Positions 1 to 8,084 of a DNA stretch of 64,000 nucleotides are shown piece after piece. The stretch is from positions 1 through 64,000 of the forward strand of contig CAZRBV010000011.1 in assembly GCA_964598425.1 (NCBI GenBank), written 5' to 3'. Source of the DNA: UBA12567 sp964598425. GTDB lineage: Bacteria; Planctomycetota; Phycisphaerae; Phycisphaerales; SM1A02. The position numbers and the translations under genes were made by a program. Every line of letters starts with the position of its first letter. Position 1 is the first letter of the stretch. The notes under the pieces were generated by a model. It saw nothing but the letters and a program-made list of their open reading frames with translations. It did no database searches and was not told the DNA's origin.

Positions 1-319
1 CATCGGAGTCGTCGTCATCGGAGTCATCGGTATCGGAGTCATCGTCATCGGAGTCATCGGCATCGGAGTCATCCTCATCGTCGCCATCCGGGTCGTCCAG
101 CATGGCGAAGTCACCGGCGGATTGCCTGGCAGCCCAAGCCTCGAAGTCGATGGACTGCGACGAGGCAGCCTCGAGAACGGCCTCGATCTCGTCCAGTGGC
201 ATTGGGATGCCGTCGTCTGTAGTGCCAGCGAGCAGGCCCGAGGCGGGCAGCATCGCCGAGAACAGGCCGAGGCAGGCCACGGTTCGTGGGCTTTGGAGGG
301 GGTTGAAACGCTCTTTCAT
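1..319 (-). CDS. Secreted Asp/Ser-repeat protein, 3' end beyond left edge
   Basis: Reading leftward from the ATG at 319 gives MKERFNPLQSPRTVACLGLF and so on: a signal-peptide-like start (basic residues, hydrophobic stretch, a Gly-Leu-Leu-Ala-Gly region near residue 30). About 45 ordinary residues follow, then a run built only of Asp, Ser and occasional Ala or Thr (DDSDADDSDDDDSD pattern) that is still going at the window edge. The frame stays open to base 1. GGAGAG lies about ten bases upstream of the ATG. Acidic Ser-Asp repeats occur in surface stalk regions and calcium-binding linkers; what lies beyond the repeat cannot be seen, so I give no function. The repeat is clearly translated in this frame: codon wobble varies (GAT/GAC) while Asp and Ser are kept. 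Confidence 0.75.
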   Translation of the reverse strand, partial: MKERFNPLQSPRTVACLGLFSAMLPASGLLAGTTDDGIPMPLDEIEAVLEAASSQSIDFEAWAARQSAGDFAMLDDPDGDDEDDSDADDSDDDDSDTDDSDDDDSD

Positions 320-605
320 CTGAGGGGTCTCTCCGTCTGGTGGATCGCCGTGGGGTGAGAGGATCAACCTGTCGCGATACAGGCGGATCCGATGCCCCCA
401 ACAGTGGGGGCCGATAGGGAAGAGCCCTGTGATGGGGATCTTCAATACGATCGATGTTCAAAAAACAGCCAAGTCATCCAAATACCCACATTTCACGTAT
501 CGGTGGGCTGCAGGGGCCACTCGCTTCAAGTGACACAGCTCAAAAGAGATGTTCCGCCCAGACGAGGGCCCCTCCTCTATGCTCGGGGGGAGTTCCTGAA
601 AGACC
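320..605. other. Divergent intergenic region with a GC hairpin
   Basis: This is the spacer between the leftward Asp/Ser-repeat gene and the rightward ECF sigma gene, so it should hold both promoters. I could not pick a convincing -35/-10 pair. A 7-bp hairpin (GCCCCCA / TGGGGGC, loop ACAG) lies at 394-411 and would fall in the leader of the leftward transcript. Nothing protein-coding is convincing here. Confidence 0.4.
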
Positions 606-1181
606 ATGCCCATGACCACCGACACCACGCCCCATGAAGACTTGACCGATGCCGATCTGGTTGCGGCGTGTCTACGCGGTGCCGAGTTGGCATGGGATGA
701 GTTTGTCCGCCGCTTTGCCCGATTGATCTACGCGGCATCGAGGCGGCGAGGGCTCTCCGATGCAGATGCCGAAGAAGTGCTCCAGACGACCTTTGAGGCC
801 GCATGGCAGAATCTGGACCAGCTTCGTGACCCAGCCGCGATTCGAGGATGGCTGCTCACGACCGCGATGCGGGAGTGCTGGCGAGTTGGCCGCGCCGCTT
901 CGGCTGCTCCCGGGTCGGTGGACACGATAGCGGAGCCTCAATGTGACGATCCTGATCAGCTCCATGCATGGGAGCGGCAGGACGTCGTGCGTCGTGGGCT
1001 GGACCTGCTTGGCGAGCCATGCCGCGAATTGCTTGTGGCGATCTTCAACCGAGGATCGGATGAACGGTACGCGGACATTGCCGCGCGACTAGAGATTCCT
1101 GTTGGCAGCATCGGTCCGACGCGCGGGCGGTGCTTCCGCAAACTTGAGGACATACTTACGCAGCTGGGCTTTCAACCCTAG
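606..1181 (+). CDS. ECF-type RNA polymerase sigma factor
   Basis: The 191-residue product has the two-region layout of an extracytoplasmic-function sigma factor. Sigma region 2 spans about 18-90 (DADLVAACLRGAELAWDEFV, then ADAEEVLQTTFEAAWQNL, the -10 recognition helix area). Region 4 spans about 125-185 (LDLLGEPCRELLVAIF then a helix-turn-helix ending GSIGPTRGRCFRKLEDIL). It would direct RNA polymerase to a small regulon. It is the first gene of a same-direction run; the next gene starts 21 bases after its stop. No zinc-finger anti-sigma gene of the usual kind follows, which raises the question of what controls it. An ATG two codons in (612) is an alternative start; the purine-rich GGGGGAG is about 14-20 bases upstream. 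Confidence 0.93.
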   Translation: MPMTTDTTPHEDLTDADLVAACLRGAELAWDEFVRRFARLIYAASRRRGLSDADAEEVLQTTFEAAWQNLDQLRDPAAIRGWLLTTAMRECWRVGRAASAAPGSVDTIAEPQCDDPDQLHAWERQDVVRRGLDLLGEPCRELLVAIFNRGSDERYADIAARLEIPVGSIGPTRGRCFRKLEDILTQLGFQP

Positions 1182-1202
1182 CGCTGTTTCAGGAGTATCG
1201 AT

Positions 1203-1853
1203 ATGAGACTCAACACTGTTGATTACGACCATGTGCTGGCCTGGGCCTCTGGCGAGGCCGACCGCCCGTCGATCGAATCTGGATCCTCCAGAGTCGACGC
1301 CGTTGCTGCATTGTGGCAGCGCGTCGAATCGCTTGTTCGTAGCGACGACGCACATGCTCCGGACGAGGCGGCACTGGTACGTGCTGCCGCAATTCCATCG
1401 CGGATCTCCCGTGGCGGACGTGATGTCAGGCGTATGGCAGCCCGCGTGATGGAGTCAGTACATGACCTCATCGAACGCATCGACGGCGTGGTGGCGCTTC
1501 TGGTGCACGATGACCGCCACATGCCGATCGCAGTTCGTGGAGACGTCGGCCAGGTTATTCATATGGCGTGGGAGGCTGGTGATCTCGACATCGACCTCGT
1601 GGCAGAAGCAGGCACGCTGGATCCGTTGACCGGCATTGTTTCGCGGTGGGTTCTGCGTGGTGAAGTCATGGCGGATGTCGAAGTCGGCGGCCTTGAAGTG
1701 AGCCTGATTGACCCACGCGATGGCCTTGCTGTCGAGACAGCTGCGCTCGACCCCTTCGGGCGATTTGTCATGGAGGCCGAATCGGGCAGCTGGAGTATCC
1801 GAGTCGGGCTGGACTCGCGTGGTCTCCATCTTGAGCCGGTGGAACTCGGGTGA
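1203..1853 (+). CDS. Unknown 216-residue protein between ECF sigma factor and TPR-CHAT
   Basis: I cannot assign a named family. The N-terminal half (1-95) looks helical and charged. The C-terminal half (about 100-216) is beta-rich with EAGDLDIDL near 122 and then a segment (VGGLEVSLIDP... DPFGRFVMEAESGSWSIRVGL) that resembles carboxypeptidase-regulatory or CNA-B-like beta sandwiches. There is no signal peptide and no membrane helix, so it should be cytosolic. A good ribosome site (AGGAG, seven bases before ATG) is present. Its stop overlaps the GTG of the CHAT gene as GTGA, so the two are translationally coupled. Its position between a sigma factor and a protease suggests a regulator or a protease substrate; that is inference only. 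Confidence 0.85.
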   Translation: MRLNTVDYDHVLAWASGEADRPSIESGSSRVDAVAALWQRVESLVRSDDAHAPDEAALVRAAAIPSRISRGGRDVRRMAARVMESVHDLIERIDGVVALLVHDDRHMPIAVRGDVGQVIHMAWEAGDLDIDLVAEAGTLDPLTGIVSRWVLRGEVMADVEVGGLEVSLIDPRDGLAVETAALDPFGRFVMEAESGSWSIRVGLDSRGLHLEPVELG

Positions 1854-4669
1854 CGTCACTCGGTGACCATCTTGATCTGCTGCAACTGCTTGGCGCGGGA
1901 GACCGTGAAGGTGGTGCCAGACTTCTTGCTGCCCAAGGCTCACTGCTCGATGGCATTCAAGAGGCCATTGCAGCCGTTGGTACGGTTGCCATGCAGGATG
2001 TGCCCTGCGCGGTCAGAGGAGGTCGTATTGTCGCGGCAATTGCGGACATGCATGGCGATCCGATGCTGCGGGCACAGGCCCGCCGCGCGCTGAGCCGGGC
2101 GCTGGCGTGGGGAAGTGAATACGAACAAGCCCTGTGCATGGCAGACGAAGCCGCTCGCATGGCGTCGCAAGCCGGTCTTGACGAAGAAGAAGGCCGAGCT
2201 CGACTGGCGTCGATGCATGCGCTCACCGAGATGGGGCGCCTCGAAGATGCGGCAGCGGCTGGCATGGCAGCCCGGGAGACATTTGAACACATGGGATCAA
2301 AGCCCATGGCAGCCCGTGCGGATATCAACCTTGGCGTCGTGTACCAACATCTGGATCAACCCGACCGTGCCGTTGCGTGCCTGACCAGAGCGCGTGAGCC
2401 GCTTGCTGGCGAGGACGCAGTGCTCGGCCACTTGGAGAACAATCTCGGCGAGTCGCTCTTGGCGATGGATGACATCGCGGGCGCAGAAGTTGCCTTTCTC
2501 GATGCGCGAAGCGCCTTCGAAAAGGCAGGCGCCGATCTCACCGCGGCGATTGCGGAAGGAAACCTTGCCGATCTCGCAGCACGAAGGGGCAGGCTAGGTA
2601 CATCGCTTCAATGGTTTGAGCAGGCTCGTCGTCGGCTGGCGCCGGTCGATGCTCCAGGACATCTGGCCCGCCTCCTGTCCGAGCGAGCCGAAGTTCTGGC
2701 GTCTGTGGGAATGGCCACCGAGGCATGCGCGGCCTTTGAAGACGTTCTTCCCAGGCTCGATGAAGCGGGCTTGCGGGTCGAAGCGGCGCGGGCGCGGCGA
2801 GGACTTGGCCGGGCGGCGCTTCTGATCGGGGATGTCTCCAGGGCATCAACGATGCTGGCGGCAGCTGCGACTGCATACGGAGATCTTGGCCAACAGATCG
2901 CCCAAGCGGAAGTCGATCTCGATCGCGCGCGTGTCGCTGCAAAGCGGAAGCATTTGGATGAGACGTTCCGGCTGGCCCACGCCGCGATGGCGAGGCTTCG
3001 GGGCAGACCGCTCAGAGAAGTCGAGTGTCGTCTTGTGTTGGCCGAGGCATACCTGGATTCCGACCCGCAGCAGGCCGAGTGTGAACTGGATGCGGCAGAG
3101 ATCGGGGCGCGGAGGCTCGATGTGCCGCCGCTGCTGGCGCGAACGATGCATCTGAAGGGCAGACTTCGTAAATCTCAAGGCCGAATGGCGTTGGCTTCGG
3201 CTGCCTTGTCAGAGGCGACCGAGCAGGTGGAGCGCCTGCGCGGAAGCGTGCAGGCGGACCGCTGCCGCGCGGGGCTCGGGTTGAGTCACCGGGCGGTGTA
3301 CGAAGATCACTTCGACGTGCTCTTGTCGCAGTCCAGCGATGAGGCGGCGCAGCGAGCATTCATGGTTGCCGACCGGATGCGAAGCCGTGTGCTGCTGGAT
3401 CAGGTTCGCAGGGGTGATCTCGCCCGCGATCTTCCCGCCGCCGCCGAGCATGCTGAACACGAGATTCTTCGGGACCGACTGAGTCTCCTGTACAGCCGTC
3501 TCGCGGACGCAATGGATGGCGAGTCACTTGACGTGAGGGCGTGGCGAGAGGACTTGCGCCAGGCAGAGGCGATACTCGCCGAGTCAGAGATATCGCAGTC
3601 TTCAGCGGGCCGCTTTGCGAGCATCGAGCAAACGCGACTTGATGTCTCCGAGCTTCAGTCAAGCCTGAGTGATGGCGAGGTGCTGGTGCAGTATTCGGTT
3701 CTTGACGGTGAGGTGATGGCTTTTGTTGCCTCTGCCGATGATCTGGTCCTGGTGCGGGGTCTCGGGACGATCGACCGGATCGCCGAACGGCTCGAGGCCC
3801 TGCGCTTCCAGATCGCCCGTGCTGTGGGGCACCGCGGCACATCGCATCGCCGTCTTGATCGGATGGTGCATGAAACGCAGCTCTTGCTGCGGGGATTGCA
3901 CAACGAAGTTGCTACGGGTCTTCCGGATGTTGTATGCGAGGCGAAGCGGCTCATCATTGTGCCACAGGGCCTTCTTCATCTGGTTCCCTTCCACGCGCTG
4001 CACGACGGCGTGTCGTACAGGATCGAGCAGCACGATGTGCACTATGTACCAAGTGCCTCGCTGCTGCTCCATCTCAGAAACCGTTGCAGTGAACGTGCCA
4101 GTGGCCCGAACGTCGTTGTCGCTGGCGCGGATGCCGGACTACCCGGTGTGCGCCGAGAGGCAGAACGAGCGGCGGCGCTGCTTGGCGCGAACACCAGATT
4201 GCTCAGCGGTGAATCATCAAATGTGGCGGCGGTTCGTCAGGAACTTGCGAATGCTGGCACCATTCATATCACCGGGCACGGGAGGTTCATGCCGACCCAT
4301 GTTGGCGCGAGCGGCATACGCCTCCATGACGGGTGGCTCTCCCTCCACGAGATTCATGGCCTGCACCTCTGCGCAGACCTGGTGGTGCTGAGTTCGTGCG
4401 AGTCAGGGCCAATTCGGGGGAGCCGCGGCGATGAGCCCACCGGGTTGTTCCATGGCTTCCTTTCCGCCGGCGCAGGCGGACTTCTTGCTTCATTGTGGCG
4501 GGTTTCAGACGCCACTTCACGATTCATGCTTGAATCCTTCCACGATCACGTACAGAATCAGGGCTGCGACTTCACAAGCGCCCTGCGGGCTGCTCAACTT
4601 GAGGCGATGGAGGCACGGCCCCATCCAGCCCATTGGGCCCCGTTTATCTTCGCTGGAGTAAACCCATGA
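1850..4669 (+). CDS. TPR-CHAT caspase-like cysteine protease
   Basis: The 939-residue cytosolic protein starts at GTG 1850. An N-terminal array of tetratricopeptide repeats covers about residues 45-480 (for example ARADINLGVVYQHLDQPDRA near 152 and LENNLGESLLAMDDIAGAE near 197). A coiled helical linker follows, then a C-terminal CHAT domain from about 620 to 939. The CHAT catalytic dyad is visible as His810 in TIHITGHGR and Cys850 in LSSCESG, followed by the usual LFHGFLSAGAGGLLASLW block. CHAT proteins are caspase/separase-clan peptidases, and TPR-CHAT is the architecture of the Craspase protease Csx29. The gene overlaps both neighbours (GTGA upstream, ATGA downstream), so it is part of a coupled operon with the sigma factor and the subtilase. 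Protease activity is expected from the intact dyad; the substrate is unknown. Confidence 0.93.
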   Translation: MTSLGDHLDLLQLLGAGDREGGARLLAAQGSLLDGIQEAIAAVGTVAMQDVPCAVRGGRIVAAIADMHGDPMLRAQARRALSRALAWGSEYEQALCMADEAARMASQAGLDEEEGRARLASMHALTEMGRLEDAAAAGMAARETFEHMGSKPMAARADINLGVVYQHLDQPDRAVACLTRAREPLAGEDAVLGHLENNLGESLLAMDDIAGAEVAFLDARSAFEKAGADLTAAIAEGNLADLAARRGRLGTSLQWFEQARRRLAPVDAPGHLARLLSERAEVLASVGMATEACAAFEDVLPRLDEAGLRVEAARARRGLGRAALLIGDVSRASTMLAAAATAYGDLGQQIAQAEVDLDRARVAAKRKHLDETFRLAHAAMARLRGRPLREVECRLVLAEAYLDSDPQQAECELDAAEIGARRLDVPPLLARTMHLKGRLRKSQGRMALASAALSEATEQVERLRGSVQADRCRAGLGLSHRAVYEDHFDVLLSQSSDEAAQRAFMVADRMRSRVLLDQVRRGDLARDLPAAAEHAEHEILRDRLSLLYSRLADAMDGESLDVRAWREDLRQAEAILAESEISQSSAGRFASIEQTRLDVSELQSSLSDGEVLVQYSVLDGEVMAFVASADDLVLVRGLGTIDRIAERLEALRFQIARAVGHRGTSHRRLDRMVHETQLLLRGLHNEVATGLPDVVCEAKRLIIVPQGLLHLVPFHALHDGVSYRIEQHDVHYVPSASLLLHLRNRCSERASGPNVVVAGADAGLPGVRREAERAAALLGANTRLLSGESSNVAAVRQELANAGTIHITGHGRFMPTHVGASGIRLHDGWLSLHEIHGLHLCADLVVLSSCESGPIRGSRGDEPTGLFHGFLSAGAGGLLASLWRVSDATSRFMLESFHDHVQNQGCDFTSALRAAQLEAMEARPHPAHWAPFIFAGVNP

Positions 4670-6158
4670 CACGATCACGCAGAATTGCAGCTACCGCGAC
4701 CGTTGGCGCGCTGTTTGCGGCGGCAGTGGCGGTTCGGGCGGTAGCCCATCCGTGCGATCTTCCAAGCGACAAAGAGCTCGATCGCATGATGTTCCGGTTG
4801 TCTGCTGGCACCCAGCCATTGGATCTCCTGCAGGCGGTGCAGGTGGATTGGCCCGACATTGACTGGACGATTCTGGACGAGGCCCCGGGGCGTGGATTTT
4901 TCTACGTGCAAGTGCACGTGCCCGCTGACTGGACTGAAGAGGAGTGGGAGCTGTTCGAAGAGTCAATCGAGGACGGATATCCCACGCTGGCGACGTGGCT
5001 TGAGTTCCTGAGCAGCGACGAAGCGCCCGAAGGCGGCACCGGAAGCACCTTCGTTGACGGAATCACCGAGATGGCCACCTACAAGAACCAGTATCTCGTC
5101 AGCAAAATCGGCCTCACGACGGCGCACGAGCGATCGACCGGATCTGGCGCGGTTGTTGCGGTGCTTGACACAGGCATCACTGCAGCGCACCCGGTGTTCC
5201 AGGGCCGCGTTGTATCGGGAACCGACTTTGTGGACGGAGATGGCAATCCAGATGATGCGTCACCTGGACACGATCTCGACGGTGATGGCATGGTGGATGA
5301 AATGGCGGGCCACGGAACATTTGTGTCGGGCCTCGTGGTGCTGGCAGCGCCCGATGCGAAGATCATGCCGATCCGTATCCTCGACTCCGAGGGGCGGGGC
5401 GATTCGTGGAATCTCGCCAAAGGAATCTGGTATGCGATCGATCACGGTGTCGAAGTCATCAACCTGAGTCTTGGCTCCACAGATGACTCGGACATCGTCG
5501 AAGTGGCGATCGAAGAGGCTGCCGAACTGGGGATCACAATCGTGGCTGCTGCTGGCAATTGTGATCGTACCGAGCCCGAGGAGTTTCCCGCGATGACCGA
5601 CGAAGAGTTGGTTATAGGGGTTGCTGCCGTGGACGATGGCGACGGGCGGGCGGTATTCAGCAACTACCACGAACGGCTGCTGCTCTCGGCGCCTGCCGTG
5701 ACAATCTTCGATGCGGAGGGCGAGCCTGATCTGGTCGCAGCATCGTCAGTTCGCTTCCGGATGGGGCCTACGGTGCCTGGCAGGGCACCAGCATCGGTGT
5801 ACCGCTCGTCTCGGCTGCAGCGGCGCTTGTTCGCTCGCAGCACCCCGAGTGGAACGCCACCATGGCAACCACTGAGACGATTCGGAGCGTGCTCGTCAGC
5901 GGCGCGACGGATATCGATCCTCTGAATCCCGGGTACGGCGGACTTCTCGGCCACGGGCGACTCAATGCGCAGGCATCGATTGCGCTCGGCCCTGCCGCGC
6001 CTCGACTGGGAGATCTTGACGCCAGCGGGCATGTCGGATCCGATGACCTCCTCCGTCTGGTTGCAGACTGGGGCCTCGTGCACTCGCCCGCCGATCTCGA
6101 CGGCGACGGGCTCGTCGGCGTGAATGACCTGCTGATGATGGTGCAGTTCTGGGGTTGA
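4666..6158 (+). CDS. Secreted subtilisin-like protease with dockerin-like tail, frameshifted in this sequence
   Basis: The start ATG at 4666 overlaps the CHAT stop (ATGA) and has GGAG seven bases upstream. Residues 1-27 form a signal peptide ending in AVAHP. The S8 domain has Asp168 (VAVLDTGI), His216 (GHGTFVSG) and the oxyanion Asn (AAAGNCD). In this frame translation reaches an unrelated tail and stops at 5925. In the -1 frame, from about 5763, the family sequence resumes: GAYGAWQGTSIGVPLVSA contains the catalytic Ser (about residue 376), then LLGHGRLNA and a two-repeat dockerin-like end (DLDASGHVGSDDLL, DLDGDGLVGVNDLL...QFWG) stopping at 6158. One extra G in the GGGG run at 5763-5766 would restore one 497-residue ORF. 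So this is a sequencing indel, a recent pseudogene, or less likely programmed frameshifting. Confidence 0.85.
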
Positions 6159-6193
6159 TTGGCGACATTCGGCCCTTGGTGTAGGCTGGGGGC

Positions 6194-7618
6194 ATGCTTG
6201 GAAGCATCGCACTGTCGATTGGTTCGCTTGCATTGGGCCAGGCTGGGTCGATTGATTCGCGGCTGCCGAACATCGTCATCGTGTTCGTTGATGACATGGG
6301 GTACGGCGACCTTCCATCTCAAGGCGCGTCCGGGTGGGAGATGCCCAACCTCGCTCGGCTTGAGCAAGAGGGGACCCGCTTCACACACTTCTCCGTGGCG
6401 CAGCCCGTGTGCTCGGCGTCGCGGTGCGCGCTGCTGACTGGCTGCTGGCCGAATCGCCTTGGGATTCACGGCGCGCTCGGTCCGTGGAGTGAGGTCGGCC
6501 TGCACGAAGACGAAACAACGCTTGCCGAGCTTGCAAAGGCGAAGGGATATGTGACGGCGGCTATCGGAAAGTGGCATCTTGGATATCAGCCGGAGTTTCT
6601 TCCTACGCGACACGGATTCGATGCGTTTTTCGGAATTCCATACTCCAACGACATGTGGCCAGGGCATCCGGAGCGACCGAAGGAGTGGCCTCCGCTGCCG
6701 CTCATTGAAGGCGAGGCGACGATCGAGCGGATCGATGAAATCAGCGAGCAGGACTCATTGACGCGCCGTTTCACCGAACGCGCGGTTGCATTTGTCGAGC
6801 AGAATGGTGAGACGCCATTCCTTCTGTACCTTGCGCATCCCCAGCCGCATGTGCCTCTCGCCTGCGATCCTTCCTGGAAAGGGACGAGCGAGCACGGGCT
6901 GTACGGCGACGTGATGCAGGAGATTGACTGGAGTGTCGGTGAAGTGCTCAATGCGCTTGACCGCGTGGGGGCGGCAGATGACACGATCGTCATTTTCTCG
7001 AGCGACAATGGCCCCTGGCTCTCGTACGGCGATCACGCCGGCGGCACTGCCGGACTGCGGGAGGGCAAGGGCACGACGTTTGAGGGTGGCCTTCGCGTGC
7101 CATGCGTCATCCGCTGGCCGGGGAAAGTTCCTGCGGGGCATGTTGAGGCGGCGCCGTGGGGAAGCATCGATGTCGTTCCGACGCTCGCGGCAGCAATGCG
7201 GTCGCCGCTTCCGCGCCTCGTCGATGGCCGGGATGCGACAGGGCTGATGACCGGCAAGGCGGCGCACGGGAGAGAAGTGTCCTTGTACTACTATCGAACG
7301 AATGAGCTGCAGGCGATTCGAAGCGGTCGTTGGAAGCTGCATCTTCCGCACGGGTACCGATCGCTTGAAGGCCGCGAAGGTGGAACTGGGGGCACGCCGG
7401 GGCAGTACACCTACGGCGTCCAGCAGGAGTTGGCGCTCTATGATCTGGTAAGTGATCCTGCAGAGACTCACGATGTGAAGGCCGAGCACCCGGAGGTTCT
7501 GGCCCATTTGCTCGCCATTGCCGAGTCGGCTCGAGATGATCTGGGGGACTCACTTCAGAATCGCGGGGGCGCCGGTCGGCGCATGCCTGGCCGGGTCGAA
7601 GTCAGTCCAGCACCTTGA
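6194..7618 (+). CDS. Secreted sulfatase (arylsulfatase family)
   Basis: The 474-residue protein has a short signal peptide (MLGSIALSIGSLALGQA) and the type I sulfatase core. IVIVFVDDMGYGDLPSQG carries the paired metal-binding Asp residues. PVCSASRCALLTG holds Cys73 in the C-x-A-x-R motif that is converted to formylglycine. GKWHLGY is the conserved Lys/His loop, and FSSDNGP carries the metal-binding Asp-Asn pair. Such enzymes hydrolyse sulfate esters, often on algal polysaccharides, in the periplasm or outside the cell. Length is normal for the family. No sulfatase-maturating enzyme is visible in the window. The end overlaps the convergent GNAT gene by 17 bases. Substrate cannot be deduced. 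Confidence 0.95.
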   Translation: MLGSIALSIGSLALGQAGSIDSRLPNIVIVFVDDMGYGDLPSQGASGWEMPNLARLEQEGTRFTHFSVAQPVCSASRCALLTGCWPNRLGIHGALGPWSEVGLHEDETTLAELAKAKGYVTAAIGKWHLGYQPEFLPTRHGFDAFFGIPYSNDMWPGHPERPKEWPPLPLIEGEATIERIDEISEQDSLTRRFTERAVAFVEQNGETPFLLYLAHPQPHVPLACDPSWKGTSEHGLYGDVMQEIDWSVGEVLNALDRVGAADDTIVIFSSDNGPWLSYGDHAGGTAGLREGKGTTFEGGLRVPCVIRWPGKVPAGHVEAAPWGSIDVVPTLAAAMRSPLPRLVDGRDATGLMTGKAAHGREVSLYYYRTNELQAIRSGRWKLHLPHGYRSLEGREGGTGGTPGQYTYGVQQELALYDLVSDPAETHDVKAEHPEVLAHLLAIAESARDDLGDSLQNRGGAGRRMPGRVEVSPAP

Positions 7619-8084
7619 TGAGTTGCAGGCATGGATTCGCTTCATCCCAGAGCGTGCGAAACTCCGTAATCGGAGTGAATCCCATAGCCTCGAACCAGAG
7701 GCGTGTCCTGGCATAGTTGGCATCCACGCGGCGAGGCGACAGCGTCTTGACTTGCAGGAACCGGGCGCCGATTTGCCGCACGTATGCTTCGGCGGCGGCA
7801 AGGAGTGCTTGTCCGATGCCTTGTCGGTGCCACTCCGGTCGAATGCAGAGCACGTGCAGTTCCGCCGAGGACGGGAAGTGCTGCTCGATCGTCATAAAGC
7901 CAACAGCCTGATCGTTCTGCATGGCCAGAATCGTTGGCATCTGCTCGATTGCCTCGCCGTACTCAACGATTGCCTCTTCGATGCCGAACCACTCTGGAGC
8001 ACTTCGGAGAATGGGCTCGCAAGCTGCTGCAGTTCCGGTGGCAGGTGGCAGGATTGTGATGTCATCGGGGAGGGGCGTAGCCAT
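7602..8084 (-). CDS. GNAT-family N-acetyltransferase
   Basis: From the ATG at 8084 the product is 160 residues (an in-frame upstream ATG at 8135 would add 17). It has the GNAT fold signature: AVGFMTIEQHFPSSAELHVL (beta strands 2-4), RPEWHRQGIGQALLAAAEAY carrying the acetyl-CoA pyrophosphate loop R-Q-G-I-G-Q, and ARTRLWFEAMGFTPI near the end (the N-x-x-x-x-F-Y-x-x-G-F-like region). It transfers an acetyl group from acetyl-CoA to an amine; the substrate is not predictable. Its ATG overlaps that of the divergent permease gene in a CATG palindrome, so one of the two starts is probably elsewhere. Confidence 0.88.
   Translation of the reverse strand: MATPLPDDITILPPATGTAAACEPILRSAPEWFGIEEAIVEYGEAIEQMPTILAMQNDQAVGFMTIEQHFPSSAELHVLCIRPEWHRQGIGQALLAAAEAYVRQIGARFLQVKTLSPRRVDANYARTRLWFEAMGFTPITEFRTLWDEANPCLQLIKVLD

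Noticed and set aside
1..82. CRISPR-like repeats at the left edge
   Set aside because: The 9-15 bp repeat is in frame and encodes an Asp/Ser tract with synonymous codon changes, so it is a protein repeat.
606..4669. A type III-E CRISPR (Craspase) locus
   Set aside because: Sigma factor and TPR-CHAT are there, but no Cas7-11, Cas1/Cas2, Csx30/Csx31-like gene or repeat-spacer array is visible in the window.
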